Shown here: piece by piece, positions 58,203 through 64,000 of the stretch | How positions within the stretch are numbered: position 1 is the stretch's first letter | How the letters are laid out: every line of letters begins with the position of its first letter | Origin: DATFML01 sp964571225 | GTDB lineage: Bacteria > Pseudomonadota > Gammaproteobacteria > DATFLG01 | DNA length: 64,000 nucleotides | NCBI GenBank assembly: GCA_964571225.1 | Contig: CAZNBB010000004.1 | Location: forward strand, 1 to 64,000 | Reading direction: 5' to 3' | Program-made: the position numbers and the translations under genes | The notes under the pieces: generated by a model | Database searches by the model: none | What the model was told of the DNA's origin: nothing | Seen by the model: the letters and a program-made list of their open reading frames with translations, nothing else

Positions 58203-58802
58203 TTATTTCGCCCCCATCGCCTTGTTGGTGTTGACCTTCTCGCCCACCCGCACATGGGGCGGCCGCAGGTGGCCGGTTTCCACCTCCCAGATCCAGCCGC
58301 TGATGGTGACATGGTCGGGTATCAAGGGGTGGTTGCGCATGTATTCCACCTGGCGGGCGCAGACTTCATCCACGTCGTTGTACATCTTGATCCATTTGCC
58401 GAACGCACCGGCCTTTAGCGTCAGTTCAGGCAGGTCCGGATCCAGCTGAACCTTGTCCACATCGATGCCCTTTTCCTTGAGGGCGTTGACGAGGGTTTCG
58501 GTGTGGGCGGACATCATGCCGCACTCGGTATGGTTGATGATGACGATCTCCTGGGTGCCGAAGAAATTGCAGGTGAGCATGGCCGAACGGACGGCATCGT
58601 CGGTAATCAGCCCACCGGCGTTGCGGAACACATGGGCGTCGCCCCGGTCGCCGCGGATACCGAGGGCCTCGTCCACCGGCAGGCGTTCGTCCATGCAGGC
58701 GCAGACCCACAGTCGGCGGTTGTTGGGAATGCCCATCTGTCGGCGCAGAGCCCATTGTTTGCGACTCTCGAAGTCGCTTTCCAGTTGCTGCTTAAGTGAC
58801 AT
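58203..58802 (-). CDS. Beta-class carbonic anhydrase or COS-hydrolase-like enzyme
   Basis: A 199-residue beta-carbonic-anhydrase-fold enzyme. Zinc ligands are Cys36 in 'CMDER' (CxDxR, with Asp38-Arg40 dyad) and His91/Cys94 in 'NHTECGM'. The compact form with 'CMDERLPVDEALGI' is also seen in carbonyl sulfide and CS2 hydrolases, so hydration of CO2 or COS/CS2 are both possible. In this setting, interconverting CO2 from formate oxidation and bicarbonate is the simpler idea. GAGGAG precedes ATG 58802; sigma54-like promoter upstream. Confidence 0.85.
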   Translation of the reverse strand: MSLKQQLESDFESRKQWALRRQMGIPNNRRLWVCACMDERLPVDEALGIRGDRGDAHVFRNAGGLITDDAVRSAMLTCNFFGTQEIVIINHTECGMMSAHTETLVNALKEKGIDVDKVQLDPDLPELTLKAGAFGKWIKMYNDVDEVCARQVEYMRNHPLIPDHVTISGWIWEVETGHLRPPHVRVGEKVNTNKAMGAK

Positions 58803-58860
58803 GTCGTTTCTCCTCTCGCGGATGGCAGGAAAGGGGGGCCGCAGGTAGCAGGGATGGAAG

Positions 58861-58876
58861 GGCAAGAGCCATGCCA
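58861..58876 (-). promoter_or_regulatory. Sigma54 (-24/-12) promoter of the carbonic anhydrase gene
   Basis: The minus strand reads TGGCATGGCTCTTGCC, one mismatch in the core TGGCACG-N4-TTGC. The start site would be near 58850, about 48 bases before the gene. Confidence 0.65.
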
Positions 58877-59209
58877 CGGGCTGGGTCAGCAAAAGCAATG
58901 ACTTAGCCGGCACCGGAACATGGGAGTGGAAGCTCACCTTCGGTCTTCGGGCCCCGCTTGCCGGGAAAACGGTATCGAAACAGCCTGCTGCTATGGGAAG
59001 TGAGACTTCCCTGCCAGGGAACGGTTGGTTCGCCCCTGAAGGCGGCGATGACGGGCCGGTCGTTCCGGGTGCGCCGGCCGTACCCGTCTTCCATGCCGTC
59101 TCCAGGGTTCCGCTCCAATGGGGTTTCACTGCCGCCACGGCTGTGGTTACCTGTCCTGGCCGCAGGCGCATGCAGGCGTGGCAAAACGGAACCGCCAGCC
59201 GAGCCGCTT

Positions 59210-59331
59210 CCCCGGTAACCGGGGCATGCCATGGCGCGGTTGTGCGACGAAGCCGGATAATGTTGAATTCCTGCGACAATGACAGCTACGGTCCGGTACG
59301 TGCGTAGCGGTTTCGGACGCTGCGGTAACCG
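59210..59331. promoter_or_regulatory. Paired CGGTAACCG sites upstream of the purine deaminase operon
   Basis: CCCCGGTAACCGGGG (59210-59224) is a perfect 15-base palindrome. Its 9-base core recurs at 59323-59331, 110 bases downstream and 100 bases before the deaminase start. The arrangement suits a repressor acting at two operators; the regulator is unknown. Confidence 0.4.
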
Positions 59332-59430
59332 AGGCAGGGTCTTCCTCCCCCTGGCTTCAAACGGAGCGATGCTGGCCGGCGGCTCCGGTACAAGGTTCGC
59401 GGCCGGCCGGAAGCGGGAGTCGAGACGTAG

Positions 59431-60783
59431 ATGACACTGTGGATTCGCAATCCCCTGGCCATCCTGGCCGATGACGCCCGGGGCGGGCTGGTGGTGGACG
59501 GTGGGCGCATCGTGGAGCTGGTTCCGGGCGGCGGCCGGCCGACCACACCGGTGGACCGCCAGTTCGATGCCGGCGCCAATGTGGTGCTGCCGGGGTTGAT
59601 CAATACCCATCACCATTTCTACCAGACCCTGACGCGAGCCTGTCCTCCCGCCCTGGACAAGCGCCTGTTTCCCTGGCTTCAGACCCTGTACCCGATCTGG
59701 GCGGGGTTGAGCGCGGCACAGCTGCGGGTGGCCGCAAAGCTGGCGCTGGTGGAACTGTTGCGTTCGGGCTGCACCACGGTGGTGGACCACCATTACTTAT
59801 TTCCGGCCGGCCTGGAGGAAGCCATCGACATCGAGATCGAGGAAGTGCGGGCTCTGGGGATGCGCGCGGTGTTGACCCGCGGTTCCATGAGCCTGTCAGT
59901 GGAGGAGGGCGGGCTGCCGCCGCGCTCGGTGGTGCAGGACGAGGAGCGCATTCTGCGCGACAGCGAACGGTTGCTGGACGGCTACCACGAGGCGGGCGAC
60001 GGCGCCATGGTGCAGCTTGCTCTGGCACCCTGCTCGCCGTTCTCGGTTACCGGGGAACTGATGCGCGATACCGCCGCTCTGGCCCGCCGGTACGGTGCCA
60101 GGCTGCACACCCACCTGGCGGAAACCGCTGACGAAACCGCCTACTGCCTGGAGCACTTCGGTCAGCGGCCGGTGGACTATCTGGCGTCCCTGGACTGGCT
60201 GCGGGACGATGTGTGGGTGGCCCATGGCATCCATTTCAACGACGACGAAGTGCTGCGACTGGGACAGGCCCGTGTGGGTATCTGCCACTGTCCGTCATCC
60301 AATATGTTGCTGTCCTCCGGCCAGTGCCGGGTCAACGAGCTGGAAGCGGCCGGCGCGCCGGTGGCGCTGGGGGTGGACGGTTCGGCCTCCAACGACGCCT
60401 CCAACCTGATCGAAGAGTTGCGCCATGCTTACCTGTTGCAGCGCCTGCACTACGGCGCCGACGCGGTCAGCCACTTTGACGCCCTGCGCTGGGCTACCGA
60501 AGGGGGTGCGCGCTGCCTGGGACGGGCGGACATCGGTAAGCTGGCAGTGGGCCGGCAGGCCGATCTCGCGCTGTTCAAACTGGACGAGCCGCGCTTTTCC
60601 GGGGCGGGTGACCCCCTGGCGGCGCTGCTGCTGTGCGGCGCCAGCCACGCCGATCGGGTGATGGTTGCCGGTCAATGGCGGCTGGTGGACGGCGAAGTAC
60701 CGGGGCTGGATCTGGCGGCACTGATGACGGAGCACGGAGCGGCTGCGCGCACACTCACCGGCTACCCGGCAAGCTCTCCATGA
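59431..60783 (+). CDS. 8-oxoguanine-deaminase-like amidohydrolase
   Basis: A 450-residue metal-dependent deaminase of the COG0402 group. The metal site 'PGLINTHHHFYQTLTRA', 'HTHLAETADE', 'VAHGIHFNDDE', 'CPSSNMLLSSG' and 'GVDGSASNDASN' are typical of the 8-oxoguanine deaminase/chlorohydrolase branch. Paired with a guanine deaminase that overlaps it by 4 bases, it probably serves purine salvage or detoxification of oxidised guanine. Other COG0402 substrates cannot be excluded. Confidence 0.85.
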   Translation: MTLWIRNPLAILADDARGGLVVDGGRIVELVPGGGRPTTPVDRQFDAGANVVLPGLINTHHHFYQTLTRACPPALDKRLFPWLQTLYPIWAGLSAAQLRVAAKLALVELLRSGCTTVVDHHYLFPAGLEEAIDIEIEEVRALGMRAVLTRGSMSLSVEEGGLPPRSVVQDEERILRDSERLLDGYHEAGDGAMVQLALAPCSPFSVTGELMRDTAALARRYGARLHTHLAETADETAYCLEHFGQRPVDYLASLDWLRDDVWVAHGIHFNDDEVLRLGQARVGICHCPSSNMLLSSGQCRVNELEAAGAPVALGVDGSASNDASNLIEELRHAYLLQRLHYGADAVSHFDALRWATEGGARCLGRADIGKLAVGRQADLALFKLDEPRFSGAGDPLAALLLCGASHADRVMVAGQWRLVDGEVPGLDLAALMTEHGAAARTLTGYPASSP

Positions 60784-62033
60784 GCGCCGTGCTGTTTCGC
60801 GCGCCGCTGTTCAATCCCACCGGCCCCGATGACCTGCAGTGGTGGTCCGACGGCGCACTGCTGGTGCAGGATGGCCACATCGCGGCCAGCGGCCCGTTCG
60901 ATGCCGTGGCGGGGCATGGCGAGCAGCGCGTTGTGGAACTGGATGGGGTTATCGTTCCCGGTTTCGCCGATGTGCACATCCACTGGGTTCAGCATCGGGT
61001 GCGCGGACGCCTGGGCCTGGAGCTGATGCCCTGGCTGCGCGAGCATATCTGGCCGGAAGAGGCGCGCTATGCCGACCCTGCGTTCTGCGCCGCGGCGGCA
61101 CCGGCATTCTTCGACGATGTGGTCCGCGCCGGCACGGTCATGGGCATGGCCTATTCCAGCAGCCACCCCCATGCTGCGCGGACCGCTGCGGCCTGCAGCA
61201 TCGGCGACTGGCTGATCGGCGATTCGGTCATGGTACAGGGGGCACCCGCCGTTCTCACCGGCGCCGGCGTGGATTCCATCGATACCCTGGATGCATTGGC
61301 CCGGGAGCTGGGTCCGCGACGCTACGCACTGACACCGCGCTTTGCCCTGAACTGTTCCCGGGAGCTGATGGCGGCCATGGGGGCCTACGCACGGGCGGGC
61401 GGCTATCATGTGCAGACCCATCTTTCCGAATCGCCGGCCGAGGTCCGCGAAGTGCTGGAAGCGTTTCCGGAGGCCGAGGATTACACCGACGTCTACGATC
61501 GGGCCGGACTATTGGGACAGCGCACCGTGCTGGGCCACTGCGTGCATCTGAGCGAACGGGAATGGGCCGTGCTGGCCGCGCGCCGGTGCTGGGTGGCCCA
61601 TTGCCCCTCCAGCAACGAAGCGTTGGACTCGGGGCGTATGGACCTGGAAGCGGTACGGCGCCACGACATCGCCTACGCCCTGGCCAGCGACGTGGGCGCA
61701 GGGCCCAGTCACAGCATGCTGCATGTCATGCAGCGCTACCTGCAGCTGCACCGGGCCGCCGGCGTGCCGGTCAGCGCGACCGAGGCGCTGTATCGCGCCA
61801 CCCTGGCGGGAGCACAGTGTATGGGCCGTGGCGCGATAGCCGGGAATCTTGCGCCCGGCAAGCGGGCCGACTTCGTGTTGCTGCCCCGGCCATCGGGGGC
61901 GGTGGAGCCCGCCGGTTGGATCGAGGAATGGGTCCAGGGGTCGATGACGGCCTTGGAGAGCCGGCCGCTGGGCACCTGGGTGGCAGGTTTGCCGGTGGGC
62001 AGAGAGTGCTTGCTGTCGCAGTCAGGCGCCTGA
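60780..62033 (+). CDS. guaD: Guanine deaminase
   Basis: A 417-residue amidohydrolase converting guanine to xanthine. Metal motif 'GFADVHIHWVQ', substrate region 'RFALNCSRELM', 'QTHLSESPAEV', 'GHCVHLSERE', 'HCPSSNEALDSG' and 'ASDVGAGPSHSMLH' follow the GuaD order. ATG 60780 overlaps the preceding stop by 4 bases. The two deaminases and the downstream transporter may form a purine-use unit. Confidence 0.9.
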   Translation: MSAVLFRAPLFNPTGPDDLQWWSDGALLVQDGHIAASGPFDAVAGHGEQRVVELDGVIVPGFADVHIHWVQHRVRGRLGLELMPWLREHIWPEEARYADPAFCAAAAPAFFDDVVRAGTVMGMAYSSSHPHAARTAAACSIGDWLIGDSVMVQGAPAVLTGAGVDSIDTLDALARELGPRRYALTPRFALNCSRELMAAMGAYARAGGYHVQTHLSESPAEVREVLEAFPEAEDYTDVYDRAGLLGQRTVLGHCVHLSEREWAVLAARRCWVAHCPSSNEALDSGRMDLEAVRRHDIAYALASDVGAGPSHSMLHVMQRYLQLHRAAGVPVSATEALYRATLAGAQCMGRGAIAGNLAPGKRADFVLLPRPSGAVEPAGWIEEWVQGSMTALESRPLGTWVAGLPVGRECLLSQSGA

Positions 62034-62350
62034 CTCGCCACGATGGCATCGGGAGGACGCGACGGCGTCCTTTCTCTCGTTCCGATTACATGGTTTTCTT
62101 CCGCGGGCGTCCCCGCTGTCTACACTTGCCGTTGTCCGCCGGTTGCGTGGACGACCGCCGCGGGCGCCGTTTCCCTTCGTGAGCCGTGGGATACAACGTG
62201 CCGACCCGGACGGGCCGCTTGACTGCTGTACGGATCGTCGTCGCGCCGATGGTTCCGTGGGTCGGTGCGCAGTGTCCCGCAACTAGCGGCTAGTCCCCCG
62301 GTTGCCGGCGACCGCCCGGCTCCCTTCCCATACGACTGAGGCAAACACGG
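62034..62350. other. Intergenic region between guaD and the MFS gene
   Basis: About 320 bases with no supported gene or clear promoter. Confidence 0.4.
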
Positions 62351-63823
62351 ATGATGGCTTCGCCGTCACTTCAAGGACGATACGGGCCCATGCTGATTGT
62401 CGCGCTGTTCGCGCTGGTGCCCTATATCCTGGTGGTCAGCGGGGCGGCGCTTTATCGGGGACAGGTGGTGAGTGACCTGGGGGCGACCGGCGGTGCTGTG
62501 GCCATCGTGCAGGGTCTGTCCATTGCCGGCTACGCTTTCGGTGCACTGTTGGCCGGCGATCTGGTCAACCGTTTCCGGCAGCGGCATTTGTTTCTGTTTG
62601 CCGAAGCCCTGTTCGTACTCGGATGGCTGCTGGTGGCGGTGTCCGGCGGCATCGCCACCTACGGCGCGGGGCGCGTGTTGGCGGGGTTCTCCACCGGCAC
62701 GTTGTTGGTGACGGCGCTGCCGCCTGTGGTGCGCCGCTTTCCGGCCGAGAGGGTGCCGTTCACGGCGGCCTTCATAAACATCGGACTGTTCGGGGCCGTT
62801 GCGGCGGGCCCGCTGCTGGGCGGCGCTGTGGCGGCGGGTCATATCTGGCGTATCTTCTACGGGGCCTTCGCCGGACTGGGCACACTCACCGCCGTCGTTG
62901 CCATGTTGACCCTGCCCAACGCCGAGCCCTTCAACCCGGACCTGCCATTCGATCCTCACGGGCTGGCGCTGGGTTTTGCCGCCACCGTGCTGCCGTTCTG
63001 GGCGAGCGGGGAACTGCGCGCCCATGGTGTCGCCACCCCCATTGTGGCAGTGCCCCATGGCATCGGAGTGGCCTGCTTTGTCGCCTTGATGCTGGTGGAA
63101 TACCGAAAACCCGAAGCTCTGTCGCCCGTGCATAAGATGTGGACCACTTTTCCGGTCGCCGGCACGCTCATAGCTATGATCGGCGGCGGTGCATTCGTGA
63201 CCTTCGTATTGCTCACCATCGAATTGCTCGTCCGGGTCGAACACTGGTCGCCCCTCGCCGCCGGCCTGTTGTTCTGGCCCCAGGTCGTCGGCGCCCTGTT
63301 GACGGCCGCGCTGCTCGGAATGCTGTTTCGCACCCGCTTTCTGCCGCTGCTGGCCTTCGCCGGGATGCTGTTGCTGCTGGGCGGCGGTGCGCTGCTGTTG
63401 TCCTACCATCCCCACGACGGACACACCCATCTGTTGGCGGCAGTGGGCCTGCTGGGGCTCGGGGCAGGCGCGACCGTCAGCCCCGGCCTGTTTCTTGCCG
63501 GTATGGCACTGCGAACCCGTATTCTCGGGCGTATCCTCGCGCTCATCGAACTGGTGCGTTCCACCGCCGACTTCATTCTGGCCCCGGTCATGCTGAAGGT
63601 GGCGGTCGAGTCCTCCAAGGCCTCGGGGCTCGCGGCCGCGGGTATCCACCACGCCATGCGGATCACGTGGCTGATCACGCTCAGCGGTACGGTATTCATT
63701 GCTGCACTGTATCTGCTTGGCGGAGCCGGTCTGCCGCGGCCGGACCTGGTGGCGTGGGTGAAGCGTGACCGCACTGCCATTCACTCTCCGCCCCTGCTGG
63801 ACGTCATCCGTCACCGCAGGTGA
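62351..63823 (+). CDS. MFS transporter
   Basis: A 490-residue inner-membrane protein with about 14 hydrophobic helices, related to DHA-type drug transporters. Seen: 'GLSIAGYAFGALLAGDLVNRFRQRHLF', the loop motif between helices 2 and 3, and 'GRVLAGFSTGTLLVTALPPVVRRF'. ATG codons at 62351 and 62354 are both possible, with GAGG upstream. It follows the purine deaminase genes in the same direction after a 317-base gap, so a purine link is possible but not shown. The 177 bases after it, to the window end, hold nothing I can support. Confidence 0.85.
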   Translation: MMASPSLQGRYGPMLIVALFALVPYILVVSGAALYRGQVVSDLGATGGAVAIVQGLSIAGYAFGALLAGDLVNRFRQRHLFLFAEALFVLGWLLVAVSGGIATYGAGRVLAGFSTGTLLVTALPPVVRRFPAERVPFTAAFINIGLFGAVAAGPLLGGAVAAGHIWRIFYGAFAGLGTLTAVVAMLTLPNAEPFNPDLPFDPHGLALGFAATVLPFWASGELRAHGVATPIVAVPHGIGVACFVALMLVEYRKPEALSPVHKMWTTFPVAGTLIAMIGGGAFVTFVLLTIELLVRVEHWSPLAAGLLFWPQVVGALLTAALLGMLFRTRFLPLLAFAGMLLLLGGGALLLSYHPHDGHTHLLAAVGLLGLGAGATVSPGLFLAGMALRTRILGRILALIELVRSTADFILAPVMLKVAVESSKASGLAAAGIHHAMRITWLITLSGTVFIAALYLLGGAGLPRPDLVAWVKRDRTAIHSPPLLDVIRHRR

Positions 63824-64000
63824 ACCGACGGTGGCCAGCGTTCGGGAATCGAGCGGGGCGTTCCGGCCGGTGCTCACGGACTTCGCCTTGCTCAACCCTT
63901 GCCAGCAGTGCGCCGGGACAAGGCCGCAGAGTCGGCCGGGTCTCGCGCCGTCAGACCCTTCCGGACCACTGGGAGTCTGCCGCCACCGCGCCAACAAATC

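Larger units (their letters stand above)
58803..59430. other. Divergent intergenic region between carbonic anhydrase and deaminase genes
   Basis: About 630 bases without a supported gene. It contains the carbonic anhydrase sigma54-like promoter (58861-58876) and two copies of CGGTAACCG (59213-59221, 59323-59331), the first inside a larger palindrome. Confidence 0.5.

Overview
The window is high-GC bacterial DNA with tightly packed, often start/stop-overlapping genes. It carries an almost complete set of genes for tetrahydromethanopterin (H4MPT) and methylofuran-linked formaldehyde oxidation: fae, mtdB, mch, fhcABCD, mptG and the usual accompanying unknown genes. With them come a two-subunit NAD-linked formate dehydrogenase and pterin biosynthesis genes. 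This points to a methylotrophic proteobacterium. The YbiT-type ABC-F protein, the ExbB/ExbD/TonB set and a gammaproteobacterial-style short palindrome suggest Gammaproteobacteria, but no rRNA or tRNA gene is present to settle this.

Layout. 1-6171: end of one TonB-dependent receptor, a small EthD-like protein, exbB-exbD-tonB, and a second, convergent TonB-dependent receptor. 6310-10959 (minus): fhcB-fhcA-fhcD-fhcC. 11248-17735 (plus): mptG-mtdB-ATP-grasp-mch-RimK-like-CitG-like-fae. 17822-23860: a PTPS-like fusion protein, a HisA-like protein on the minus strand, and an operon of MfnD-like, MfnF-like, pabB and MfnE-like genes. 24096-39500: a general region with thioredoxin/NHL protein, DHA2/HlyD efflux pair, universal stress protein, MscS, glutathione-reductase-like enzyme, peroxiredoxin-glutaredoxin, PAS-GGDEF protein, ybiT and an MFS symporter. 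39606-43365 (minus): PTPS, DmrB-like flavoprotein, DHPS-like protein, DUF447 protein and mfnB. 43461-48242: AcoR-type sigma54 activator, PLP decarboxylase, folP. 48516-53784 (minus): fdhB-fdhA-folE2. 54050-58802: carbinolamine dehydratase, type II NADH dehydrogenase, a second sigma54 activator, FmdB-like zinc ribbon, beta-carbonic anhydrase. 59431-63823: two purine deaminases and an MFS transporter.

How the parts fit. Fae condenses formaldehyde with H4MPT, MtdB oxidises methylene-H4MPT, Mch gives formyl-H4MPT, and Fhc (with methylofuran) releases formate, which FDH oxidises to CO2. FolE2, the PTPS, FolP/DHPS-like, PabB, MptG and the flavoprotein are plausible suppliers of H4MPT. The PLP decarboxylase, MfnB-, MfnD-, MfnE- and MfnF-like proteins are plausible suppliers of methylofuran.

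The most striking observation is regulatory. Seven near-consensus sigma54 (-24/-12) promoter sequences lie, in the right orientation, upstream of exbB, fhcB, mptG, the PTPS operon, the FDH operon, ndh and the carbonic anhydrase. Two sigma54 activator genes lie in the same window, and dyads of the form GTGACA-N3-TGTCAC recur near several of these promoters. This suggests a sigma54-controlled C1 regulon. The two runs of N (3280-3379 in tonB, 46042-46051 in the decarboxylase gene) look like assembly artefacts: joining the flanks by their overlaps restores both reading frames.
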